Below the pieces are notes generated by a model, which saw only the letters and a list, made by a program, of their open reading frames with translations, searched no databases and had not been told where the DNA came from. Both the position numbers and the translations under genes were made by a program. A DNA stretch of 64,000 bases from Novosphingobium sediminis (GTDB lineage Bacteria > Pseudomonadota > Alphaproteobacteria > Sphingomonadales > Sphingomonadaceae), in the NCBI RefSeq assembly GCF_007991615.1, contig NZ_BJYR01000018.1:1-64000 (forward strand). Reading direction: 5' to 3'. Within the stretch, counting starts at the first letter, position 1; every line of letters starts with the position of its first letter. This document shows positions 55,389 through 62,964 of this stretch, in pieces.

Positions 55389-56180
55389 TTACGTGAAGCT
55401 GACCGCAAGCTCGCCAAGGCCCTGAATCGCGAGGTCGACGCGGTCCCCTGCTTTCACCGCCACGGCGGCGGAAGCCCCACCCGTGAGGATCAGCGCGCCT
55501 GCCGGAATTTCGCGGCCAGACCGCGCGATCAGGTTGGCGAGCAGCGCGACCGGCAGCGCCGGGTGGCCAAGCACGGCAGAGCCCGCGACGGTCGAGACGA
55601 TCCCGGCATTGAGCCGCATCACGATGCCGCAGTGCGCAAGGTCCATGCCCGGCACGTAGGGCACTGGTTCGCCCAGCACCCAGCCTGCGGCCGAGGTGTT
55701 GTCCGCGATCACGCTCTTGAGATCGAAGTTGAAGTTCTCGTAGCGGCTGTCGATCACCTCGAGCGCGACCATGACTTCACCGATGGCGGCAAGCACTTCG
55801 CCGACATGGCAGCCAGGTCCGCGCAAGGGCCGCTTGAGGCGCACGGCGATCTCCGCCTCGACCCGCGGATGGATGAAGGTGGAGGCCGCCACTTTGCCGC
55901 CATTGGCGATCCGGCCATGAGGCTGGAGGAAGCCGAACACCGGCTCGTTCACGCCCATCTGCACCATCTTGGCGCGTGAGGTGAGGCCAGCCTTGAACAG
56001 CAGCGAGCAATCCTGCCCGCGCGCCTCGACCCGCGCCTTCAGCGCGTCCTGAATGGCGTAGGCGTCCTGCCAGTCCATTTCGGGGAATTCGTTGGTGAGT
56101 TTGGCGATGGGCTGCCGGTTGAGCGCGGCTGCATCGACGCGTTCGGCCAGCAGGGCGATCTGGGTTTCAGAGAGGCTCAT
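55389..56180 (-). CDS. dmpH: 4-oxalocrotonate decarboxylase
   Basis: The 263-residue protein matches DmpH by KLTNEFPEMDWQDAYAIQ (residues 25-42), GLTSRAKMVQMGVNEPVFGFL, FIHPRVEAEIAVRLK, the GCHVGEVLAAIGEV segment and VIDSRYENFNFDLKS. It removes CO2 from 2-oxo-3-hexenedioate to give 2-hydroxypentadienoate, which DmpE then hydrates; the two normally form a complex. Its ATG overlaps the dmpE stop by four bases (56177-56180). The tautomerase DmpI, usually needed for this branch, is not in the window. Confidence 0.94.
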   Translation of the reverse strand: MSLSETQIALLAERVDAAALNRQPIAKLTNEFPEMDWQDAYAIQDALKARVEARGQDCSLLFKAGLTSRAKMVQMGVNEPVFGFLQPHGRIANGGKVAASTFIHPRVEAEIAVRLKRPLRGPGCHVGEVLAAIGEVMVALEVIDSRYENFNFDLKSVIADNTSAAGWVLGEPVPYVPGMDLAHCGIVMRLNAGIVSTVAGSAVLGHPALPVALLANLIARSGREIPAGALILTGGASAAVAVKAGDRVDLAIQGLGELAVSFT

Positions 56181-56983
56181 GCGCGGGCTCCCGAGCAGAC
56201 GAGGTTGACGCTGCCGATGCCGCCGATGGTCATCGACAGCACATCGCCGGGGGCGAGCGGCACGAGTGCGGAGAGTGCGCCGGAAAGTATGATCTCGCCC
56301 GCCTTGAGCGGAATGCCAAGCGCACCCATCGTGTTGGCGAGCCATGCGACGGCATTGGCCGGATGGCCGAGCGCAGCGGCACCGGCGCCTGTTCCGACGA
56401 TTTCGCCATTCTTGACGAGGGTCATGCCGACGAGGCCCAGATCGAGCTGGCGCGGATCGGCAATCGCCGCGCCCACCACCAGCATCCCGCACGAGGCGTT
56501 GTCGGCCACGGTATCCTGAATGCTGATCTTCCAGTCGCGGATGCGGGAATCGACGATCTCGAAGCAGGGCAGGACATATTCGGTCGCTGCAATCACCTGC
56601 TCCGCCGTCACGCCGGGGCCGACGAGATCGTCCTTGAGGAGGAACGCGATCTCGCCCTCGGCGCGCGGTGCGATCAGCGCGTCCATCGGCAGGGGCTCGC
56701 CCTCGGCAAGGTTCATCGAGGCGAGGAGATGGCCGAAATCGGGTTGGCGGACATCGAGCATGTCCATCACCGCCTGGCTCGTCACGCCGATCTTCTTGCC
56801 GATCACGCGCTCGCCGGGAAGCGCGAGGCGCCGTTCGATCATGCGCAACTGGATGCGGTAGGCATCCTCGATGGCCATGTCGGGATAGGTTTCGGTGAGC
56901 GGGGCGATGGCCGTCCGGCTCTCCAGCGCAGCGAACAAAGCATCGCCAAGGCTGGCGACGGTTTCGGCAGGAAGCGCGGCCAT
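56177..56983 (-). CDS. dmpE: 2-oxopent-4-enoate hydratase
   Basis: The 268-residue enzyme has IAPLTETYPDMAIEDAYRIQ near residue 26, the signature VIGKKIGVTSQAVMDMLDV, PRAEGEIAFLLKDDLVGPGVT, CFEIVDSRIRDWKISIQDTVADNASCG (partly quoted) and LKAGEIILSGALSALVP. These match the DmpE/XylJ group that adds water to 2-hydroxypenta-2,4-dienoate to give 4-hydroxy-2-oxovalerate, the DmpG substrate. It starts two bases after the dmpC stop and overlaps dmpH by four bases. Confidence 0.95.
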   Translation of the reverse strand: MAALPAETVASLGDALFAALESRTAIAPLTETYPDMAIEDAYRIQLRMIERRLALPGERVIGKKIGVTSQAVMDMLDVRQPDFGHLLASMNLAEGEPLPMDALIAPRAEGEIAFLLKDDLVGPGVTAEQVIAATEYVLPCFEIVDSRIRDWKISIQDTVADNASCGMLVVGAAIADPRQLDLGLVGMTLVKNGEIVGTGAGAAALGHPANAVAWLANTMGALGIPLKAGEIILSGALSALVPLAPGDVLSMTIGGIGSVNLVCSGARA

Positions 56984-56985
56984 GG

Positions 56986-58476
56986 TCACAGCTTCACGCA
57001 GACGTTGCGAAGTTCGGTGTAGAACTCGAGGCTGTGGACGCCGCCTTCGCGGCCGATGCCGGACTGCTTGGCGCCGCCGAATGCGGTGCGCAGATCGCGC
57101 AGGAACCAGCTGTTGATCCAGCACACGCCGACTTCCAGCGCCGCGCCGAGGCGGTGCGCGGTGCCGAGATCGCGGGTCCAGACCGAAGCGGCGAGGCCAT
57201 ATTCGGTGGCATTGGCACGCGCGATCACTTCTTCTTCGGTGTCGAACGGGGCGATGTGGCAGCAGGGGCCGAAGATCTCCTCATTGACCACGCGTGCGTC
57301 GTCGCCGAGGCCGGTCCAGATCGTCGGCTCGATCCACCAGCCGCCTTTGAGGTGGTCGGGCATGGCAGGGACGCCGCCGCCGGTGACCTGCACGGCTCCT
57401 TCCTCGCGGGCGAGCGCGTAGTAGCTCAGTACCTTGGCCTGATGGGTGCGCGAATTGAGCGGGCCGAAATCGGCGCCGCCCTCGCCCGGGCGGCCGGGCT
57501 TCAGCGCTTCGGCCACGGCCTTCATCCGGGCGACGACTTCATCGAACACCGGGCGCTGGACATAGACCTTCTCGGTGCCGAGGCAGACTTGACCGGTGTT
57601 CTGGAAGCACGAGCGGGCGAGCCCGGCGATTGTCGCATCAAGGTCGGCGTCCGCAAATACGATGGCGCTGTTCTTGCCGCCCATCTCAAACGAGACAGGG
57701 CGTACACCCTTGGCCGCAGCACGCATGATCGCCTCGCCGGTCGAGGTTTCGCCGGTGAAGGTGATGCCGTCGACGCCGGGATGCTCGGTCAGCCACTGGC
57801 CCGCCGCATCGGCGCCGTGGCCGTGGACGACGTTGAATACGCCTTCGGGCAGGCCGACTTCGGCCATGACTTCAGCGAGCAGGTTGGCGCAGGAGGGGGT
57901 TTCCTCTGATGGCTTGAGCACCACGGTGTTGCCGCAGGCGAGCGCCGGGCCGAGCTTCCACGTGGTGAGCAGCAGCGGCACGTTCCACGGACTGATGACT
58001 GCGATCACGCCGCGCGGCACGCGCAGCGCATAGTTCACGGCTGTCCCGCCATCGGGCGTGTCCATTGTGAACGTCTCGTTCGGCACATTGGCGAAGAGAT
58101 CGGCGAAGATCTGGAAGTTGGCGGCTCCGCGCGGCACGTCGACATGCTCGGCAAAGTGGATCGGCATGCCGGTGTCGCGCGTTTCGGCTTCGACGAAATC
58201 CTTGAAGCGTTCGTTGATGCGGCGGGCGATGGCATGGAGCATCTCGATCCGCTGGGCCGACTTCATGCGGCCCCACGGGCCTTTGAGGGCCGCGCGTGCA
58301 GCAAGGACAGCGCGGTCCACTTCGCCCTTGCCGCTGGCGCAGACGCTGCCGATCACCTCACCAGTGGTCGGGTCGATATTGTCGAAGCGGCTGTCCGTCG
58401 CGACCCATTCGTCGGCAATGAAGTTTGGCAGCAGGCGCGAGGCGCGCGCTTCGTCGAGTTTCACGATCTGACCCAT
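56986..58476 (-). CDS. dmpC: 2-hydroxymuconic semialdehyde dehydrogenase
   Basis: The 496-residue aldehyde dehydrogenase has Asn165 in ISPWNVPLLL, Glu264 in VSFEMGGKN and the nucleophile Cys298 in NTGQVCLGTEKVYV. The end segment SGIGREGGVHSLEFYTELRNVCV is typical of the HMSD dehydrogenase group. It oxidises the ring-fission semialdehyde to 4-oxalocrotonate. The ATG at complement 58474-58476 has GGAGAAA upstream; 18 extra upstream codons are unlikely. It heads the leftward dmpC-E-H-D operon and is divergent from the GntR gene. Confidence 0.95.
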   Translation of the reverse strand: MGQIVKLDEARASRLLPNFIADEWVATDSRFDNIDPTTGEVIGSVCASGKGEVDRAVLAARAALKGPWGRMKSAQRIEMLHAIARRINERFKDFVEAETRDTGMPIHFAEHVDVPRGAANFQIFADLFANVPNETFTMDTPDGGTAVNYALRVPRGVIAVISPWNVPLLLTTWKLGPALACGNTVVLKPSEETPSCANLLAEVMAEVGLPEGVFNVVHGHGADAAGQWLTEHPGVDGITFTGETSTGEAIMRAAAKGVRPVSFEMGGKNSAIVFADADLDATIAGLARSCFQNTGQVCLGTEKVYVQRPVFDEVVARMKAVAEALKPGRPGEGGADFGPLNSRTHQAKVLSYYALAREEGAVQVTGGGVPAMPDHLKGGWWIEPTIWTGLGDDARVVNEEIFGPCCHIAPFDTEEEVIARANATEYGLAASVWTRDLGTAHRLGAALEVGVCWINSWFLRDLRTAFGGAKQSGIGREGGVHSLEFYTELRNVCVKL

Positions 58477-58562
58477 GAGAGTTTCTCCACGCCGGGAATC
58501 TGCCGCGAGGGGCAGCGGAATACGGCGCAAGGTAACGGCATAGAATCTCGTCTACAAGTCAT

Positions 58563-58576
58563 AATCTCGAGATTTT
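58563..58576. promoter_or_regulatory. Candidate GntR operator: AATCTCGAGATTTT palindrome
   Basis: AATCTCGAGATT (58563-58574) is a perfect 12-base palindrome in the AT-rich divergent gap between dmpC and the GntR gene; the symmetry extends to ATAATCTCGAGATTTTAT with one offset. A half site GAATCTCG lies 20 bases away at 58543-58550. TCTCGAGATTTT (58565-58576) recurs exactly at 61219-61230 in front of dmpK. Confidence 0.55.
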
Positions 58577-58632
58577 ATCAAATTTACCACTTTCGCGTTG
58601 ACGCTCGGCCGCTCGCGGTCGCAAGGAAAGGC

Positions 58633-59376
58633 ATGCCCCATCCCTCTGATCTGGAGAGCGCCCGGACATCGGAAGCGGCTTCGCCGCGGACGCTGATCCA
58701 GGACGTTTATCAGCGCCTTCGGGCAGACATCATCAGCGGCGAACTGAAGCCCGGAACGCGGCTCAGGGCGGAGCATCTCAAGTCTATCTACAACGTCAGC
58801 GGCGCCACCATGCGCGAGGCGCTGGGCCTGCTCGTTTCCGATGCGCTCGTCATCGCGCGCGAGCAGCGCGGCTTCATCGTCGCGCCGGTCTCGCTCGAAG
58901 ATCTCGCCGATATCACCGCGACGCGTGCCATGCTGGAGGCGCATGCGGTGCGTATGGCGATCCGCCAGGGCGACGACGAATGGGAAGCCGAGCTTTCAGG
59001 CGCGTTCCACCGCCTGTCGCGTGCCGAGGAGCGCCGCGCCGGTGCGACGGCGGACGATTACTGGGAAGCCTGCAACAAGAAGTTCCACGAAGCGCTGGTG
59101 GCCGGCTGCCAATCGCAGTGGACGCGGCATTTCCTCACGATCCTCTACCGCCAATCGGAGCGCTACCGCCGGATCGCGCGGTTCAACGCGCCGCCGGACC
59201 GCGACGTCCATGCCGAACATGTCGCGATCTACGAAGCGGCCATCGCGCGGGATGAGGAGCGTGCGGGCGAAGTGATCGAGCTGCACATCAACTCGACGCT
59301 CGACGTGTTGCGCGGGCTGGGTGAGGGCGTGCTTGCGGAGGAAGGCTATCAGCTCTCCCCGCGGATCCGGGCATAG
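58633..59376 (+). CDS. GntR-family (FCD) transcriptional regulator
   Basis: The 247-residue protein has an N-terminal GntR winged helix (LRADIISGELKPGTRLRAEHLKSIYNVSGATMREAL in part, residues about 30-66) and a C-terminal FCD effector domain with metal-binding His residues in FHEALV, HAEHVAIYEA and ELHINSTLD. FCD proteins usually sense small organic acids and act as repressors. Divergence from dmpC with a palindrome between implies control of the dmpC operon; the repeated motif upstream of dmpK suggests it may reach the phenol hydroxylase too. The ATG at 58633 has AAGGAAAG upstream. Confidence 0.92.
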   Translation: MPHPSDLESARTSEAASPRTLIQDVYQRLRADIISGELKPGTRLRAEHLKSIYNVSGATMREALGLLVSDALVIAREQRGFIVAPVSLEDLADITATRAMLEAHAVRMAIRQGDDEWEAELSGAFHRLSRAEERRAGATADDYWEACNKKFHEALVAGCQSQWTRHFLTILYRQSERYRRIARFNAPPDRDVHAEHVAIYEAAIARDEERAGEVIELHINSTLDVLRGLGEGVLAEEGYQLSPRIRA

Positions 59377-61118
59377 CGATAGGCGAGCTGGGGCCGGGTG
59401 ATTCCCAGCATGCGCGCGGCCTGCGAAAGATTGCCATTGGCCTGCGCGACGGCGCGCTGGATGAGATCGGCCTCGAACTCTTCAAGATTGAACTTGCCGC
59501 GCAGCAGCTTCTCGGTCTGCGTCGAGATCGCGGTGCTCTCGTCGGGCTCGGCATGGACCAGTGCTCCGGCTTCGGAGACGCGGAAGAACGAGGGCTGGTG
59601 CAGATCGGCGACGGAGAGCAGGTGGTGGGTGCGGATCATCCCGTCCGCCGGCGCCATGATGACCGCGCGTTCCATCATGGCTTCCATCTCGGCGATATTG
59701 CCGGGAAACTCGTGATTGAGCAGATAGCTGGCCGCATCCATGGTCAGGCCGCCGAGCGACTTGCCGTGGCGCGTGGCATGCAGTTCGACGAAATGACGGA
59801 TGAGCATGGGCAGGTCCGCCTTGCGATCACGCAGCGGCGGCACCGCTACCGGGCAGACCGACAGCTTGTAGTAGAGATCCTGCCGAAACCGCCCCGAGCG
59901 CACGGCGGCGGCCAGTTCATCGTTGGCGCAGGCGATAACGCGGATATCGATGGCGCGGGGCTGGCCAGCACCGAGGCGGGCCATCTGCCCTTCGACCATC
60001 AGCTGGGCCAGCCGCGCCTGCAATTGCGGCGAGATCGCCTGAATGTCCTCGAGCAGCAAGGTGCCGCCGTTGATCCGCTCCAGCTTGCCGGGGCGCGCGG
60101 GATCGCTCGTGGTCCGTTCGCGGCCGAACAGGTCGAGCGCCAGTTCCTCGCTATCCTGACGCGCGCAATTGACGACCAGCAGCGGGCGCGCGGACCGTCC
60201 GCTCAGGCGGTGGATCATCTGGCCAATCGACTTCTTGCCCACGCCGGGTTCGCCCAGCACGAGCACGGGGGCATTGGTTGCGGCGATCTGGCGGACGGTG
60301 CTGATCATCGCGACAAAGGCCGGGCTTTCGCCGACCAGCCCTTCTTCCTGCCATAGAGGGGCCTCGCCGACGCTGCTGCGGCCTATGCGCTCTCCCAGCC
60401 ATGTGTCACGCAGATCAAAGCCGATGTCGGCGTCCAAATGTTCGCCGCCGAGCCCTTCGTCTTCCCACAAGGCGGCGGGCTTGCCGACGATGCGGCAATG
60501 CGGTGCCCCCATCGCGCGGCATTCGACCTCGCGGTAGATGATTGGCTGACCCATGAACGCGCTCGAATAGGCGGAGGCATAGCCGTTGAGCATCCAGCAG
60601 CTTGGCTCGCCGCCGATCCCGAACGCGGCGATCTGGGCATCGGCTTCCGCCGAGTAGCGCCAGATATATTCGCCGATGTGAAAGCCGGTTTCGGCGTCGA
60701 GTTCCACGCTCACGGCCTCCGGCACGACCATGCCTTCGATGGCATGGAGGCGAGGGCCCGCGTTGAAAGCCTCGATGGGGCCGGCATGCGGCATGGCGCG
60801 CCGCGCGATCGAGGCATCGAGCGTGCCTGAAACCTGGCCCACGCGGTAAAGCATCCGCCGCGCTGCTTCGATGCCAGCGGTTTCGATCAGTTCACGGCGC
60901 AAGCTGGAAAGGGCGGACAGGTGCAGCAGCACCATCCGTTCGCTCTCCAGCCAGATGTGCGCGTCGTCTGGGCTGAAGCGCAGCCGTCCAGACAACTGAT
61001 CGATATCGACCCCGAACCATTCGGCAGCCTCACCCGGGGCATCCGGTGCGGGAGCGGCTTTCACCGGGGCTTGGCCACGTGCTGGTGCGGGTTGTTTCAC
61101 TGGGCTGCCCTCGATCAC
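59349..61118 (-). CDS. dmpR: DmpR/XylR-family phenol-sensing regulator lacking GAFTGA
   Basis: The 589-residue protein has the XylR/DmpR layout. An N-terminal effector domain (about 35-150) is followed by a V4R region with ECRAMGAPHC (Cys200, Cys208), matching the zinc-binding Cys of phenol sensors. The AAA+ domain runs from about 265 to 485: Walker A GEPGVGKK (289-296) and the arginine-finger region FRQDLYYKL are kept. Walker B reads GGTLLLED (351-358) instead of GGTLFLDE, and LFGRERTTSDPARPG replaces the GAFTGA loop with a three-residue loss. A Fis-type HTH ends the protein (LSQAARMLGITRPQLAYRYAR). It is divergent from dmpK. Phenol sensing is likely; sigma-54 activation is doubtful. Confidence 0.9.
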   Translation of the reverse strand: MIEGSPVKQPAPARGQAPVKAAPAPDAPGEAAEWFGVDIDQLSGRLRFSPDDAHIWLESERMVLLHLSALSSLRRELIETAGIEAARRMLYRVGQVSGTLDASIARRAMPHAGPIEAFNAGPRLHAIEGMVVPEAVSVELDAETGFHIGEYIWRYSAEADAQIAAFGIGGEPSCWMLNGYASAYSSAFMGQPIIYREVECRAMGAPHCRIVGKPAALWEDEGLGGEHLDADIGFDLRDTWLGERIGRSSVGEAPLWQEEGLVGESPAFVAMISTVRQIAATNAPVLVLGEPGVGKKSIGQMIHRLSGRSARPLLVVNCARQDSEELALDLFGRERTTSDPARPGKLERINGGTLLLEDIQAISPQLQARLAQLMVEGQMARLGAGQPRAIDIRVIACANDELAAAVRSGRFRQDLYYKLSVCPVAVPPLRDRKADLPMLIRHFVELHATRHGKSLGGLTMDAASYLLNHEFPGNIAEMEAMMERAVIMAPADGMIRTHHLLSVADLHQPSFFRVSEAGALVHAEPDESTAISTQTEKLLRGKFNLEEFEADLIQRAVAQANGNLSQAARMLGITRPQLAYRYARIRGES

Positions 61119-61162
61119 GATTTCATCAACGGCTTGTATGCGATTTTGCTGAAATCATCAAA

Positions 61163-61186
61163 TATCGGTGGCGGTCAGAGCCGATA
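61163..61186. promoter_or_regulatory. Inverted repeat upstream of dmpR/dmpK
   Basis: TATCGG at 61163-61168 and CCGATA at 61181-61186 form an inverted repeat with 12 bases between, in the 200-base gap shared by dmpR and dmpK. It could be a binding site for the DmpR-like protein; this rests on symmetry and position only. Confidence 0.3.
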
Positions 61187-61218
61187 ACTACGGAATGGTT
61201 CCCCCGAGACCCGCAGTT

Positions 61219-61230
61219 TCTCGAGATTTT
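61219..61230 (+). promoter_or_regulatory. Second copy of the TCTCGAGATTTT motif, upstream of dmpK
   Basis: TCTCGAGATTTT is identical to 58565-58576. It contains the self-complementary TCTCGAGA core and lies about 90 bases before the dmpK start codon in AT-rich DNA, a typical place for a regulator site. Confidence 0.5.
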
Positions 61231-61319
61231 TTGATTTTTGCGGTTTCCTGACAGTTTGCTTTTGAACGAAACCGCGAATCGCTCGAAATTCCTGCTCAAG
61301 ATAGAAACCGGAGAGAGCA

Positions 61320-61646
61320 ATGGCGCGGCATGATGAGCTCGCCGGAGCGGCGAGCGCATGCGCAGCCGCGTCGGAGAAGCTTGATACCGAAGCGAAATAT
61401 GTGCGCGTCACCGAACTGCGCGCCGATGGTTTCGTCGCCTTCGATTTCGCCATCGGTGAGCCTGAAATCTACGTCGAGATGCTGCTGCCACAGGCGGCCT
61501 TCGCGGATTTCTGCGCCGAGCATAATCCGATCCGCCTCGAAGCCGCGCCCTCTGCTGCGGACGACAACGACTTTCTCTGGCGCCTTGCCGATGCCGCGCG
61601 TGCCGCGGCGGGCGAGGGCGCCACACGCACCCATCCGACCGCATAA
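61320..61646 (+). CDS. dmpK: Phenol hydroxylase subunit P0
   Basis: The 108-residue protein has the DmpK pattern: YVRVTELRADGFVAFDFAIG then EPEIYVEMLLPQAAFADFC near residues 45-66. DmpK helps assemble or activate the diiron oxygenase but is not part of the final complex. The ATG has GGAGAGAG upstream and follows the divergent dmpR promoter region. It heads the operon dmpK-L-M-N. Confidence 0.92.
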   Translation: MARHDELAGAASACAAASEKLDTEAKYVRVTELRADGFVAFDFAIGEPEIYVEMLLPQAAFADFCAEHNPIRLEAAPSAADDNDFLWRLADAARAAAGEGATRTHPTA

Positions 61647-61667
61647 CCCCATTCGGGAGAGGCCAAG

Positions 61668-62675
61668 ATGCAACTCGATCTTCGCACCGTCACCATCAAG
61701 CCGCTGCGCCAGACGTTCAGCCACGTCGCGCGGCGCATCGGCGCCGACAAGGCGGCCTCGCGCTATCAGGAAGGCACGTTCGACCTGCAGGCGACGATGA
61801 ACTTCCACTACCGGCCGCTGTGGGCGCCCGATTACGAAATCTTCGACGCGAGCCGCACCGCCATCGTCATGGCCGACTGGTACAAGCTGCTCGATCCGCG
61901 CCAGTACTACTATGGTTCCTACACGCTGGCCCGCGCCCGCATGCAGGAGGCGGCGGAGGCCGATTTCGCGCTGGTCGAGGATCGCGGTCTGGCAGACAGC
62001 CTGCCGCACGCGGTGCGCCGCCTCGCGATGGACCTCTACCTGCCGCTGCGCCACCTCGAATGGGGCGGCAACACCAACTGCATGTCGCTTGCGGCCTATG
62101 GCTTCGGCACGGCGTTCACCTCGCCCGCGCTGTTCCACGCGATGGACCACCTCGGCATGGCGCAGTACCTCACGCGCCTTGGCCTTGTGCTGGGTGACGA
62201 GGCGGAACTCACCGCTGCCAAGCAGGCGTGGGTGGCTGGGCCGGAATGGCAGGGGCTGCGCAAGTACATCGAAGACTGCTTCGTCATGCAGGACTGGTTC
62301 GAGCTGTTCACCGCGCACTGCGTGGTGCTCGATGGGCTGCTGTTCCCGCTGTTCTTCGGCGAGATCGACACGCACCTTGCAGCCCAAGGCGGCGGCGCCG
62401 TGCTCTCTATGCTGACCCGCTTCGAGGCTGAATGGTTCATCGACGCCACCAAGTGGACCAACGCCGTCATCAAGAACGCGGCCGGCGAAAGCGCCGCGAA
62501 CAAGGCGCAGATCGAAAGCTGGATCGGCACCTACCTGCCGCTCGCGCAGGCCGCGCTCGAAGGCCCGGCCCGTAGCGCCTTCGGTGCCGAGGCGCCGGCG
62601 GTGATCGAGCAGCTTACCGAACAGTTCTCCGCCCGGCTTGCCAAGCTCGGCGTCAGCACCGCGCAGAAAGGCTGA
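61668..62675 (+). CDS. dmpL: Phenol hydroxylase beta subunit P1
   Basis: The 335-residue protein is the beta (small) chain of the oxygenase hydroxylase component. It starts MQLDLRTVTIKPLRQTFSHV and has the family segments SRYQEGTFDLQATMNFHYRPLW (partly quoted, residues 31-45), YYGSYTLARARMQE near 84 and the ECF-like DCFVMQDWFELFTAHCVVLDGL region near 205. It pairs with DmpN in an alpha2-beta2 core. Start 22 bases after dmpK. Confidence 0.94.
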   Translation: MQLDLRTVTIKPLRQTFSHVARRIGADKAASRYQEGTFDLQATMNFHYRPLWAPDYEIFDASRTAIVMADWYKLLDPRQYYYGSYTLARARMQEAAEADFALVEDRGLADSLPHAVRRLAMDLYLPLRHLEWGGNTNCMSLAAYGFGTAFTSPALFHAMDHLGMAQYLTRLGLVLGDEAELTAAKQAWVAGPEWQGLRKYIEDCFVMQDWFELFTAHCVVLDGLLFPLFFGEIDTHLAAQGGGAVLSMLTRFEAEWFIDATKWTNAVIKNAAGESAANKAQIESWIGTYLPLAQAALEGPARSAFGAEAPAVIEQLTEQFSARLAKLGVSTAQKG

Positions 62676-62680
62676 ACGCC

Positions 62681-62953
62681 ATGGCCGACAACGTCTTCAT
62701 CGCTTTCCAGACCAACGACGAAAGCCGCTCGATCATAGAGGCGATCCTTGCCGACAACCCCGGCGCGACGCTCGACGAGCAGCCCGCCATGGTTCGCGTC
62801 GTCTGCCCGGGCAGACTCACCATCAACCGCGAAAGCGTTGAGGAGCGCATGGGGCGGGACTTCGACCTGCAGGAACTCCAGCTCCACCTCATCACCCTGA
62901 CCGGCAACATCGACGAGACCGACGACGCTTTCACGCTCGCCTGGCGCAACTGA
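62681..62953 (+). CDS. dmpM: Phenol hydroxylase regulatory/coupling protein P2
   Basis: The 90-residue protein is the cofactor-less coupling protein of soluble diiron monooxygenases (MmoB-like). It starts MADNVFIAFQTNDESRSIIEA and has PAMVRVVCPGRLTI near residue 36 and FDLQELQLHLITLTGNIDE near 61. It binds the hydroxylase to tune oxygen and substrate access. Five bases separate it from dmpL. Confidence 0.94.
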   Translation: MADNVFIAFQTNDESRSIIEAILADNPGATLDEQPAMVRVVCPGRLTINRESVEERMGRDFDLQELQLHLITLTGNIDETDDAFTLAWRN

Positions 62954-62964
62954 GGATTTCTGCC

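Noticed and set aside
61119..61319. Sigma-54 (-24/-12) promoter before dmpK
   Set aside because: The best candidate, TGTATG-N5-TTGCT at about 61136-61151, lacks the GG of the -24 element and no other match was seen; consistent with the regulator lacking GAFTGA.
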